From Thiogranum sp. (GTDB lineage: Bacteria; Pseudomonadota; Gammaproteobacteria; DSM-19610), in the NCBI GenBank assembly GCA_030148915.1, contig JASBSN010000054.1, positions 1 through 46,830 on the forward strand: 46,830 nt of DNA, read 5' to 3'. The notes beneath the pieces are model-generated. The model worked only from the letters and a program-made list of their open reading frames with translations, was not told the origin of the DNA and did not search any database. Both the position numbers and the translations under genes were made by a program. This document shows, piece by piece, positions 6,668-16,500 of this stretch (its first letter is position 1; every line of letters starts with the position of its first letter).

Positions 6668-8194
6668 ATGAATAAATTGAGAGAGGCTATACGGCTTATT
6701 TTAAACACGAAGCTTTCTAACCGTAAGATTGGACTTGCCACTGGTTTGGCGCACACGACAATTTCGAAATATCGCAGAACACTTTCCCAACAGGAGAAAG
6801 ATTGGATATTTGTCAAAAGTCTAAACGACACTGATGTAGAGCGCTTGTTGAAAACATCAAGAAAACGAGTTCAAACAAAAAGGCTCCCCGACTGGGCTCA
6901 TATACATCATGAAATGCAAACTCCTAACGTCACTTTGCAAACGCTGTGGGAGGAGTATTGCATTGAAGCTCCAAATACGGCGTACGGCTATTCTTCATTT
7001 ACCCAAAAGTACCGAAAGTACCGGCGTAAGCTGGGTATCTCGATGCGCCAATCGCACCGGGCAGGTGAATGTGTTTTCATCGACTTTGCAGGCACGACCA
7101 TTCCCTATTGCAACGCAGACACAAACGAGAAGCGCAACGCGCAAATCTTTGTGGGGACGCTGGGATGTTCTAACTATACCTTCTGCTGTGCGCTTAAGTC
7201 ACAAGGCTTGCCTGATTGGATAGAAGCGCATAATAAGATGTTCCAATACTTTGGCGGTATACCTGAGCTAATAGTGCCAGACAATTTGAAGTCGGCGGTA
7301 ATTCGTGCTGGCAGAGAGCCATCAATTAACCGAACCTACCTGGAACTATGCCAATACTACGGCGTAGTCGTTCTCCCGACACGTGTTCGGCACCCCCAAG
7401 ATAAAGCGAAAGCTGAGGTAACCGTGCTGATTGTTACGCGATGGATTATTGCAAAATTACGCCATCGAAAATTCTTCAGTATCGAAGAAATTAATCAGGC
7501 AATCCTGGAACTGTTGTGGCAGCTAAATGAGCGGCCCTTCAAGAAACTACCTGGTTGTAGGAGAAGCCGTTTCGAAGAGCTGGATAAACCCCTGTTAAGA
7601 CCGTTGCCATGTGAACCATTTGAGTATGCCGAGTGGTTCGGGAAACAAAAAGTGGTGTCTGACTACCATATTCATGTAAATGGTCATTACTACTCAGTTC
7701 CCTATCAATTAGTCGGTTCACAAATTGAGGCGCGCGTCACCTCAAAAACTGTAGAGGTCTTTCATCTTGGGCGCCGTATAGCAAGTCACTTAAAAAGTTA
7801 TGATATTGGTGGGCATACCACGCAAACGGCGCATCAGCCGAAATCGCACCGACTGTATGCACAACAGACACAACAACAGATACTTGAATGGGCGCACTCA
7901 ACTGGTGAAGCCGCCGTCGCAGTGGTGGAGGACCAATTTCAACGTTGTAAGCATGAGGCGCTGGCCGTAAAGGCCTGCGGAAATCTCCAAAAACTTGCAA
8001 AGGAGCACGGCGAGGAGCGTTTCGAAGCAGCGTGCAGACGGGCTCAATATATTGGATCCCTGACGGTTAAGAGTGTTCGTGCAATCTTGCAGCGTCGCTT
8101 GATTGATGTGACGCCGGAAGATAGACCGATCCAGATAGATCTCCCACTGCATAATAATGTCCGTGGTGCGGATTACTACGGTGATGCGAGGTGA
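6668..8194 (+). CDS. istA: IS21-family transposase IstA
   Basis: A 508-residue DDE transposase. The N-terminal HTH (LSNRKIGLATGLAHTTISKY, residues 16-35) is followed by the integrase core with D139 (CVFIDFAG), D205 (IVPDNLKSAV) and E250 (HPQDKAKAEVTV), and a C-terminal Mu-transposase-like beta region (YHIHVNGHYYSVPYQLVG). IstA cuts and joins element ends with the help of the ATPase IstB. A good ribosome site (AAAGGAG) precedes the ATG. istB starts 5 bp after the stop. The gene is intact. Unlike a plain IS21, two further recombination/replication genes follow in the same close series. Confidence 0.93.
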   Translation: MNKLREAIRLILNTKLSNRKIGLATGLAHTTISKYRRTLSQQEKDWIFVKSLNDTDVERLLKTSRKRVQTKRLPDWAHIHHEMQTPNVTLQTLWEEYCIEAPNTAYGYSSFTQKYRKYRRKLGISMRQSHRAGECVFIDFAGTTIPYCNADTNEKRNAQIFVGTLGCSNYTFCCALKSQGLPDWIEAHNKMFQYFGGIPELIVPDNLKSAVIRAGREPSINRTYLELCQYYGVVVLPTRVRHPQDKAKAEVTVLIVTRWIIAKLRHRKFFSIEEINQAILELLWQLNERPFKKLPGCRRSRFEELDKPLLRPLPCEPFEYAEWFGKQKVVSDYHIHVNGHYYSVPYQLVGSQIEARVTSKTVEVFHLGRRIASHLKSYDIGGHTTQTAHQPKSHRLYAQQTQQQILEWAHSTGEAAVAVVEDQFQRCKHEALAVKACGNLQKLAKEHGEERFEAACRRAQYIGSLTVKSVRAILQRRLIDVTPEDRPIQIDLPLHNNVRGADYYGDAR

Positions 8195-8198
8195 TGAC

Positions 8199-8954
8199 AT
8201 GTTGAATCAAGCGACAATTAACAATCTCTTAGCGTTACGGCTTAAAGGAATGGTGAAGGCGCTCGAGGAGCAACGCACGAATACTGCGATGCAGGCACTG
8301 AGCTTTGATGAGCGATTTGGAATGATAGTGGATAAGGAGATGCAGGATCGCGAGAAACGGAGGCTTGAGCGCTCGATCAAATCGGCAAGATTCAAGGAAT
8401 CGGCCTGTCCAGAAGACATTAGCTATCGTGCGTCGCGCAATCTTGACCGTCAAGTAATGAGTTATCTTCTAACATGCGATTATATCGAGAAGTCGCTGAA
8501 TGTCATCATGACCGGCTCAACCGGAGTAGGCAAGACCTGGTTAGCTTGTGCTTTAGGTCTGCAAGCAGTTCGCAATGGATATTCCGTATTATATGTTAGG
8601 TTAGCGCGTTTGCTCGAAGATCTAGAGATTGCACATGGTGTCGGAGGCCTTGTTAAAGCAAGGGCCAAACTCGCTAAGGTTAATCTGCTCATATTGGACG
8701 ACTGGGCAATGGCTCCCATTACACCCCGTGGACGACATGAATTGCTGGAACTCGTCGACGATCGTATTCGTTGCGGCTCAATTCTGATTACCTCACAGCT
8801 GCCTGTCGAAAAATGGCACGAATACCTCGGTGAACCAACCATTGCCGATGCGATTCTCGATCGGCTGGTCCATCGTGCACATCGCATCGAGTTACGTGGC
8901 GAATCACTACGTAGTACGCAGCGCCCAGACGTCGTTGCAGAGACGAAGGAGTGA
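8199..8954 (+). CDS. istB: IS21-family helper ATPase IstB
   Basis: A 251-residue AAA+ protein related to DnaC, which prepares target DNA and activates IstA. Walker A is GSTGVGKTWLA and Walker B is NLLILDDWAM, with a downstream ILITSQLPV sensor and an ILDRLVHRAH arginine-finger region. I chose ATG 8199, just after the istA stop, with a purine-rich GAGGTGA upstream. The next gene begins 3 bp after the stop, so it is translationally coupled to the primase-helicase gene. Confidence 0.93.
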   Translation: MLNQATINNLLALRLKGMVKALEEQRTNTAMQALSFDERFGMIVDKEMQDREKRRLERSIKSARFKESACPEDISYRASRNLDRQVMSYLLTCDYIEKSLNVIMTGSTGVGKTWLACALGLQAVRNGYSVLYVRLARLLEDLEIAHGVGGLVKARAKLAKVNLLILDDWAMAPITPRGRHELLELVDDRIRCGSILITSQLPVEKWHEYLGEPTIADAILDRLVHRAHRIELRGESLRSTQRPDVVAETKE

Positions 8955-8957
8955 GCC

Positions 8958-11900
8958 ATGGGCGAGTTAATCGATTCCGCCCCTACGTGTGCGGGAGGTA
9001 ATCTGGCGCTGGTTGCACGTGTCAAGGCCGCTGGCGTCACTCTATCCCGGGACGGCCCGGTCTGGATTGGAACCTGTCCGTTTCACAAGGATGACGGCCA
9101 GTTCCTATTGGTCGATCCCAGCCGAAATCACTGGCAGTGTGACGGTGAATGCCAGACCGGCGGGTCTGTCGTTGACTGGATCATGAAGACTGAGCACGTA
9201 TCACGTGCCCATGCAATGGAGCTGCTGAGGCGGGATGTACCTGCCTCGGCATCAATCGACACGGAGGCCGGCCGCACGACCGTCCGCAAACTTGAAGCCC
9301 CGTTCGATCCCGATGAGGATGACCAGCAGGTTCTTCGTCATGTCATCGAGTACTACCACAGTACACTACAGGCGTCGCCGGACGCCCAGTCATATCTTCA
9401 GAAACGGGGCATTTGCAGTGACGCGCTCGAGCATTTCAAGCTGGGCTTCAGCAATCGAACGCTTTGCTACCGACTACCCGAGAAAAATCGTAAGGCTGGA
9501 GCGACCCTGCGGGGTCGCTTGCAGCGCTTGGGCGTCCTACGCGCCAGTGGTCACGAGCATTTCAGAGGGTCAATCGTCGTGCCCATAATCAACGACGGGC
9601 ATATCAAGCAGGTCTATGGGAGGAAGATCAGCGACCACCACCGTAAAGGTACCCCACTGCACACCTATCTGTGGGGACCGCGCAAAGGAGTTTTTAACCT
9701 GGAAGCTGTTCAGATCAGTGATGAACTGGTGTTGTGTCAGTCTGTGCTCGATGCCTTGACGTTCTGGTGTGCCGGCCACCGCAACGTCACGTGCAGTTAT
9801 GGCATTGAAGGGTTTGCTGACGAGCATCTGGCGGTTTTCAAACAGTATGCCATCAAACGCGTGCTCATTGCCTACGCGGCCAACGAGGCTGCTGAACGGG
9901 CCGCGGTTACTTTGGCCGACCGACTGATCGATTCGGGCATTGATGTCTATCGTATAGAGTTTCCGCGACATCTGGATGCGAATGCTTACGCGGTTCAAGC
10001 AAACTCCGCTTCGCAGGCTCTGGGTGATGCGATTAGAAAGGCCGTCTGGCTGGGCAAGGGACAGGCGCCTGAGGGGCCGCGTTCTGGGATGGCAGTTAGT
10101 GATGCAGAAGAGGACACGGCGAAATCGCTGCCAGATTCGCAGCATCCTGAACCCAAAGAAGATTATCCGCCCAAGCTGCCAAAGGTGGGGACGGACGCCG
10201 CCGCGGAGGTGTCATTAGACAACGAACACGAGGACGATGATGACCGGCTGCCTGCGGTTGTTGCACCCCCGGCCCCGGTCGAGCTTGACGCCGAAATTAA
10301 GGACAAGGAAGTCACCGTCAGTATAAGTGATCGCCGTTACCGCGTCCGAGGGCTGGACCGGAACCTGAGCTGCGATCAGTTGAAAGTGAATATTCTCGTC
10401 TCATGCCAGGAAGCCCTGCATGTGGACACGTTTGATCTGTATGCCACCCGGCCTCGTGCTGCGTTTATACGGCAAGCGGCCATAGAACTGGGAGTGTCGG
10501 ACGATCTGGTCAAACAAGATCTGAGCAAACTGTTATTGAAGCTGGAGGTGCTGCAGGACGCACAAATTCAGCAGGCGCTGGCACCCAAACCCTCGGAAAC
10601 CACGCTCAGCAAGAAAGCCCGTACGGATGCCATGGCTCTGCTCAAGTCGCCTAATTTGATTCAGCGGATACTCGACGACTTCCAGCGATGCGGTGTGGTG
10701 GGTGAGCAAACCAACAAGCTTGTGGGCTACCTGGCGACAATATCCCGTAAGTTGGACCACCCGCTGGCCATCGTTATTCAAAGTACCAGCGCAGCCGGGA
10801 AAAGCGCTCTGATGGATGCTGTATTGGCGTTTGTTCCGGAAGAAGACCGTCTCCAATACTCGGCCATGACCGGGCAGTCTCTGTTCTACATGGCGAGCAT
10901 TGATCTTCGACACAAGATACTGGCCATTAGCGAGGAAGCCGGGGTCAGTCACGCTGCCTACGCGCTAAAACTCTTGCAGAGCGATGGACAGCTCACCATT
11001 GCGACCACAGGCAAGGATGCAAACTCGGGCAAACACGTCACGCATGAGTACAAAGTGGATGGACCCGTGATGATTTTTACCACCACAACGGCGATCAATA
11101 TCGATGAAGAATTGCTAAACCGCTGTCTGGTGCTGACAGTTGATGAGGAACGATCGCAAACTGAGGCGATCCATGAGTGGCAACGTTATCAGGAGACGCT
11201 GGATGGCATGCTCGCCGCACAGGCTCGGGAGGATATTATAACCATACACCGTAATGCACAGCGGCTGCTAAAACCGCTGAAAGTGGTGAACCCCTATGCC
11301 AGACAGCTGACCTTCTTGAGCGATAAGACCCGGTGCCGGCGTGATCACACTAAATACCTCGCGTTGATCCGCAGTATCGCACTGCTCCATCAGTACCAAC
11401 GTGAGGTCAAAACCGCCTACGTCAAAGACAAGGCGCTACCCTACGTCGAGGTGACCCTCGACGACATTGCCCTGGCCAACCAGATCGCACATGAGGTGCT
11501 CGGTCGTTCACTGGACGACCTACCGCCCCAAACCCGTCGCCTGTTGCAGCTGATCGACCGGATGGTGACTGAGCGTTGCCGTAGCCAGGGTATCAGCCGC
11601 AGCGAGTATCAGTTCGGGCGGCGGGACATCTGCGAGTACATAGGCTGGGGCGACACTCAGCTCAAAGTGCACCTAAAGCGTTTAGAGGCGATGGAATATC
11701 TGCTGATTCTCCGAGGCGGTCGCGGTCAGCGGATTGTCTATGAGCTGCTGTATAACAGCGAGGGACAGGATGGCACACCCTTTCTGGCGGGCTTGATCGA
11801 CGTTGAGACGCTCAGAGAGGCCGTGACGGAGGAAGATCAGGTTACTGAATCGTCGTCAGGTACCAGACGGCACAAAATCGGTGGGCTGTCGGGTAGAAGT

Positions 11901-12041
11901 CGGGGACAATTAATGGGCTTAATAGTTAACACTAACAATAAGTTAGATGATTATCGCGGCGAATCCGGTCTTATTGCAGGCTACCAGACCAAGTCGATTC
12001 AGCAACATACCCGTAACGCGGATCACGGCGTGGAGCTGTAG
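8958..12041 (+). CDS. CHC2 zinc-finger primase-helicase with degenerate Toprim
   Basis: A 1027-residue cytoplasmic protein. The N-terminal CHC2 zinc finger has C40, H43, C61 and C65. A DnaG-like segment (about 110-250) leads to a Toprim-like fold (about 250-335), whose usual Glu is Gln (VLCQSVLDALTF) and whose D-x-D motif reads IAYAANEAAE. An acidic low-complexity linker (about 365-450) follows. Then comes a P-loop ATPase with Walker A STSAAGKSALMD (about 608-620) and an acidic Walker B-like ILAISEEAG (about 654). A winged-helix-like part (about 875-920) closes the protein. This suggests helicase/initiator function with altered or lost primase chemistry. It sits 3 bp after istB and 6 bp before the recombinase, implying a role in element replication or transfer. 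Confidence 0.85.
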   Translation: MGELIDSAPTCAGGNLALVARVKAAGVTLSRDGPVWIGTCPFHKDDGQFLLVDPSRNHWQCDGECQTGGSVVDWIMKTEHVSRAHAMELLRRDVPASASIDTEAGRTTVRKLEAPFDPDEDDQQVLRHVIEYYHSTLQASPDAQSYLQKRGICSDALEHFKLGFSNRTLCYRLPEKNRKAGATLRGRLQRLGVLRASGHEHFRGSIVVPIINDGHIKQVYGRKISDHHRKGTPLHTYLWGPRKGVFNLEAVQISDELVLCQSVLDALTFWCAGHRNVTCSYGIEGFADEHLAVFKQYAIKRVLIAYAANEAAERAAVTLADRLIDSGIDVYRIEFPRHLDANAYAVQANSASQALGDAIRKAVWLGKGQAPEGPRSGMAVSDAEEDTAKSLPDSQHPEPKEDYPPKLPKVGTDAAAEVSLDNEHEDDDDRLPAVVAPPAPVELDAEIKDKEVTVSISDRRYRVRGLDRNLSCDQLKVNILVSCQEALHVDTFDLYATRPRAAFIRQAAIELGVSDDLVKQDLSKLLLKLEVLQDAQIQQALAPKPSETTLSKKARTDAMALLKSPNLIQRILDDFQRCGVVGEQTNKLVGYLATISRKLDHPLAIVIQSTSAAGKSALMDAVLAFVPEEDRLQYSAMTGQSLFYMASIDLRHKILAISEEAGVSHAAYALKLLQSDGQLTIATTGKDANSGKHVTHEYKVDGPVMIFTTTTAINIDEELLNRCLVLTVDEERSQTEAIHEWQRYQETLDGMLAAQAREDIITIHRNAQRLLKPLKVVNPYARQLTFLSDKTRCRRDHTKYLALIRSIALLHQYQREVKTAYVKDKALPYVEVTLDDIALANQIAHEVLGRSLDDLPPQTRRLLQLIDRMVTERCRSQGISRSEYQFGRRDICEYIGWGDTQLKVHLKRLEAMEYLLILRGGRGQRIVYELLYNSEGQDGTPFLAGLIDVETLREAVTEEDQVTESSSGTRRHKIGGLSGRSRGQLMGLIVNTNNKLDDYRGESGLIAGYQTKSIQQHTRNADHGVEL

Positions 12042-12047
12042 AACATC

Positions 12048-13037
12048 ATGACTATGCCATCTGATGCGAACGATGACACGGGCATGACGCCGTATCTGCG
12101 ACGATTTCTGGAGTGGTCCGCGGCAATGAACTACAGCAGCGAGACCATAAAAACGCGAGCGAACTGTTTGCGCCGCTTTAACATGTGGTGTCAACAACGC
12201 GGGCTGGAAAAGCCGCAGGACATCACTAGCTCGATCTTGGAGCGCTATCGGAGCCATTTGTTTCATTACCGGAAGCACAATGGAGAGCCACTGAGTTTCA
12301 GTACCCAGCATAGCCATCTGGCACCCCTGAAGGCCTTTTTCAAATGGCTCAACAAGGAGAACTACATTCTCTTTAATCCGGCCTCCGACTTCGAGTTACC
12401 CAGGGTGCCGAAGCGCTTGCCCAAACATATTCTGTCTGTCGACGAGATCGAGGACATGCTGCGCCAAACGCATATCTACGGCGAGATTGGCCTGCGCGAC
12501 CGTGCCATTATCGAAACCTTCTACTCCACCGGTATCCGGCGCATGGAGCTGGTCAATCTAAAGATTCATGATCTCGATATGCACCGGGGCACGCTGACCA
12601 TTTCCGAGGGCAAAGGCAAAAGGGATCGAGTGGTACCTATCGGTGAGCGTGCCTGCGCGTGGATACGAAAATATTTGGATGACGTGCGACCAAAGCTGCT
12701 CAGTGACGGTGACAACGGCTATCTATTCCTAACCGAGTACGGAGAACCCTTTATTCGGAATCGTATCTCGGATCTGGTCAAAAAATACAAAGAAGCGGTA
12801 GGTATCGATAAACCAGGTGCCTGCCACCTGTTTCGGCATAGTATGGCAACCCATATGCTCGAGAATGGAGCTGACATTCGCTACATCCAGATAATCCTGG
12901 GACACGTGAATCTCTCATCAACGGAAATCTACACGCAGGTATCGATCAAGAAGCTGAAACAGGTTCACACAGCCACGCATCCAGCCAGATTAAGCAGAAG
13001 CGCCCCGCAAGAGACGTCAAATGATAAATTTGACTGA
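12048..13037 (+). CDS. Tyrosine site-specific recombinase (XerC/D-like)
   Basis: A 329-residue integrase/recombinase. It has an N-terminal SAM-like core-binding domain (about 14-105) and a catalytic domain with R164 (STGIRRMEL), a Lys in SEGKGKRDRVVP, H260-x-x-R263 (CHLFRHSM), H286 (LGHVNLSS) and nucleophile Y295 (EIYTQV). All catalytic residues are present, so it should be active. It makes covalent 3'-phosphotyrosine intermediates to join DNA sites. It lies 6 bp after the primase-helicase gene and overlaps the next ORF by 17 bp. A tyrosine recombinase in one transcription unit with a DDE transposase pair is unusual. The short basic C-terminal tail is not part of the catalytic fold. Confidence 0.93.
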   Translation: MTMPSDANDDTGMTPYLRRFLEWSAAMNYSSETIKTRANCLRRFNMWCQQRGLEKPQDITSSILERYRSHLFHYRKHNGEPLSFSTQHSHLAPLKAFFKWLNKENYILFNPASDFELPRVPKRLPKHILSVDEIEDMLRQTHIYGEIGLRDRAIIETFYSTGIRRMELVNLKIHDLDMHRGTLTISEGKGKRDRVVPIGERACAWIRKYLDDVRPKLLSDGDNGYLFLTEYGEPFIRNRISDLVKKYKEAVGIDKPGACHLFRHSMATHMLENGADIRYIQIILGHVNLSSTEIYTQVSIKKLKQVHTATHPARLSRSAPQETSNDKFD

Positions 13038-13380
13038 GGCTGAACAACAGATTGTCGATGTTCTGAGTAAGCGTCAATCGGACGTCGCTGTGTTACGTGG
13101 TGGCGATGGCGTTCTTTACTGGTGGGGTGGACTTGGTGGCTGGAGTGAGCCCGAAATGTGGGTAATGGAGGAGTACTTTGCAGAAGCTGTGGAGGCATTG
13201 CTGACGCGAGGCGTTCTTGAGACCACAGATAAGTGGCGGTCTGCGCTGTTGATGGTCACGGAAGAGATTGATGGCGAAAAGGTCGGGCGATGTGCGGGTC
13301 GCTGGGCCGAGGGGCGACTAATTAGGTTATCTAGTCAAATTCTCCCAAGACTGTTATCTATGCCGTCAGGTAAAACATGA
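13021..13380 (+). CDS. Small protein overlapping the recombinase 3' end
   Basis: A 119-residue ORF starting inside the recombinase gene (17-bp overlap) in another frame. It contains a Gly/Trp-rich patch (VLYWWGGLGGWSEPEMW) and an amphipathic helical part (MEEYFAEAVEALLTRGVLE) but no motif I know. Tight overlap suggests translational coupling with the recombinase. It could be a recombinase accessory protein. The next 190 bp contain no gene and lead to the cargo pair. Confidence 0.55.
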   Translation: MINLTEAEQQIVDVLSKRQSDVAVLRGGDGVLYWWGGLGGWSEPEMWVMEEYFAEAVEALLTRGVLETTDKWRSALLMVTEEIDGEKVGRCAGRWAEGRLIRLSSQILPRLLSMPSGKT

Positions 13381-13571
13381 TCGGGCTGTTTTGTCTCAGG
13401 TGTGTGTGGGTGAAACCGAGTATATAGGATTCTGTAATCACTACCACACCACCACTCTATCTGGCACCGACAAATTTCTACTGTTCCCAAATCAGTACGT
13501 TCTGAATACTACAAATTCTTTTCGTCGCCCCTTAGTGTACTGTTTTTATTACATTTACCCCTGTATTATGG

Positions 13572-16500
13572 GTGTCATTAGGAGGATTGGCCATCCCGGA
13601 GGGGAATGATTTGGCGAAACTTTTTCTGGTATCCGAAATATCGGGGGAGATTTTATCCCATGCGATATTTTTCCATGGCCTGCAAGGGGATCCTTTCATA
13701 ACGTGGTGCACGCCATCCAACTCGGACGACTGTTGGATTAAATGGCTTTCAGAAGATATCGAGAATTTAGCTGTGTGGACGGTTGGTTATCAAGCTGCCA
13801 CCTCAAGATGGTTTGGCCACGCCATGCATTTGAGTGATCGTGCAACAAATGTGCTGGAGAGACTTCTTCTTGAGCCGAGTCTCCAGGTGGGTGACATAAC
13901 GCTTATCGGACATAGTCTAGGCGGGCTTCTCATCAAACAGATGCTACGTGTAGCGGACAGCATGTCAGATCAACGTCCGGAAGTTGCCAGTTTTCTCAAA
14001 CGCATTCGACGAGTGGGATTTATTGCTACCCCTCACGCAGGATCTGGAATATCGACAATTGCCGACAGACTTAGGATTCTGGTCCGGCCTTCGGCAGCAA
14101 CTGCTAGCCTAGTGCGAAATGACCCTCATCTTCGTGAATTAAACTTTTGGTATCGTGAGTGGATTCAGACGCAAAGCATCGCGCATCTTACATTGGTTGA
14201 GTCTCAGCCGACTTATATCTTATTCAATGTTGTTAAACCTGATAGCAGTGATCCTGGGCTATCGGAACGCCCGATCTGCATCGATGCCGATCACTCAACC
14301 ATATGTAAGCCCAAAGATCGTTCCTCCGAGGTCTACTTACATATCCATGCATTTCTTACTAAGACTCGTGAAGTCGAAAGAACTGAGCCAGAACTTTCGC
14401 GCCTAATAATTGACCAAGGCGAGCGGATTGAGGATGTAACCCAAAAAGTCGATACGCTGATAACCAATGCGAGTATCAGGAACTATCCTAGTGAAATCGT
14501 TGATCGCGAGATTAACAAACGCTTAGAGCGTATAAAAAAGGCCCGGTTTTTTGCAAGGTTCTCATTGCTTGAGGATACACTCCAACTCGCCGAAGCGATT
14601 GAGCATGGAGAACTCTCCGGTGGCTCAAATACAGAAAAATGCAAAGTGCTTGCATGGTGTGCGCGTTTCCTGGCTCTCGGCGAAGCCGGAGACAAAGCTG
14701 ATTCTATCTTACGTGCGTCCAAACTGTTAGGACACAATGAAGAGGTTGCAATAGCTGAAGCATTGCGAATTGCTGCTAAAGACGATTTCGAAACAGCGCT
14801 GAGCAACTTATCGAACATTAAATCACCCAACTCGATCGGTGCATCCTTTCTGGTTGTTAACAACAAAAAAGGGGCTGAAGCTGCATTTGACTGGATGACG
14901 CGGTCAGGCCTGAACTTCACTAATCTAGACTCAGATGGGAAGTTTGTATTTACAAATAGGCTGTTAGAAGTCGGTCGTTGGGAGAAGGCTTTAGAGTGCG
15001 TTAATGAACTAGAGGAAACGGACTATCAGTCCGCTCCTATTCTTCTATATGTCGCTGGAATATCGTATTTAATGAAAAGCGTTCCGGACGAGCTAAAATC
15101 TTCGATTTTGAGACAGGTACCTATTGAAGCGCGTACCTTTCCTCTTGCGTCAGATGAGTCTTCGCTTATAGATAGACGAAAGGCTCGCGATTACTTCGGC
15201 AGATGTGCTGAGGAGGCGCGTAATCTCGATTGCGTAGAAGAGGCAAACGTAGCTGATGATTTTTCGCTCTGGCTGGGATTGCGAGATTCTTTAACTGAGA
15301 ATGATGCTCTTGAAGAGCTAAAAGAGAGCATGCGAGATCCAGCGCATTCACTTCGGAGGCTCCATTATGCTCTGCAATTTGGAGTAAATGTCGACCGAGA
15401 TCGCGTAGAACGGGAGATTGAGGAGCAGACTGCCGTTTCGGGTGGAAAGTCTATGGATGCAGCGATGGCTCGTTTTTCGCTGGCTTTTACCTTGGGTTCC
15501 CCCAAAGCGATAGCTAGGTACATTGCTGATCACAGGCAACAATTGCAAAAGCTATTTGAGGGGCATTCACTAGATACGATTGAAATAGAAATGCTGGCAA
15601 AAGCTGGATTATCACAACATGCACAGGAGCGACTAAATGAAGCAATCGAAGAGGGGTTGACCGAAGAGGAACAGACGCACCTTCGAAGTCGAATAGCTGA
15701 ATCTACTGGGAGCGATGCGTTTGAGATTCGCAGATCAGCATATGAACAATCAGGAGAATTCCAAGACCTGATTAACATAGTAAAGTTCCTAGAGGAAAAG
15801 GAGGATTGGGAAAGACTGCGCGAGTTTGCTGAAATATTGTACGATAAAACAGGAGATTTAGCTGATGCCGAACGATTGGTAAAAGCATTTACTGCAGAGA
15901 AATGCTACGGAGACGTCGTAGCACTGCTAAGAAAGCATGCGGAGCTTATAGAGCAGTCACTTTATATTCAATCTGTTTGGTGTTGGTCTCTCTATTATGA
16001 AGGCCTCATAAAGGAATCATTAGAAGCGCTTGAGAAGTTGCGCGCAAAGCGGGATGACCCGAATGATCGCGCTCTATTTGTCAATCTAATCATTTCGTCC
16101 GGCGACTGGAAAAGTCTTTCTCCGTATATCGAACATGAATGGAGCAACCGAGATCACAGAGACGCAGGTGAGTTATTAATCACCGCTCAACTTGCGCACT
16201 CATTAAACTCTCCGCGCGCCAAAGAACTTACTATTGAAGCCGTCAACAAGTGCAACGATGACGCTAACGTATTGGCGACAGCATATATCCTTGCCTCAAG
16301 AGCTGGCTGGGAAGACAACGAATTAGTCGCAAAATGGATGGAAGATGCGGCAAGACTTTCTGATGAAACCGGCCCTATTCAAAAAGTAGGTATTAAGGAA
16401 ATTGTTCAAAGAAAACCTGACTGGGATCGTCGTGAGTCGGAAACCTGGGATAAGCTAACTGAAGGTACTCTGCCTATCTTCGGGGTTGGCCGTTTATTAA

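Noticed and set aside
13391-13609. 72-residue ORF before the large effector gene (possible third cargo gene)
   Set aside because: No recognisable features or ribosome site, and it overlaps the effector start; kept as leader DNA.
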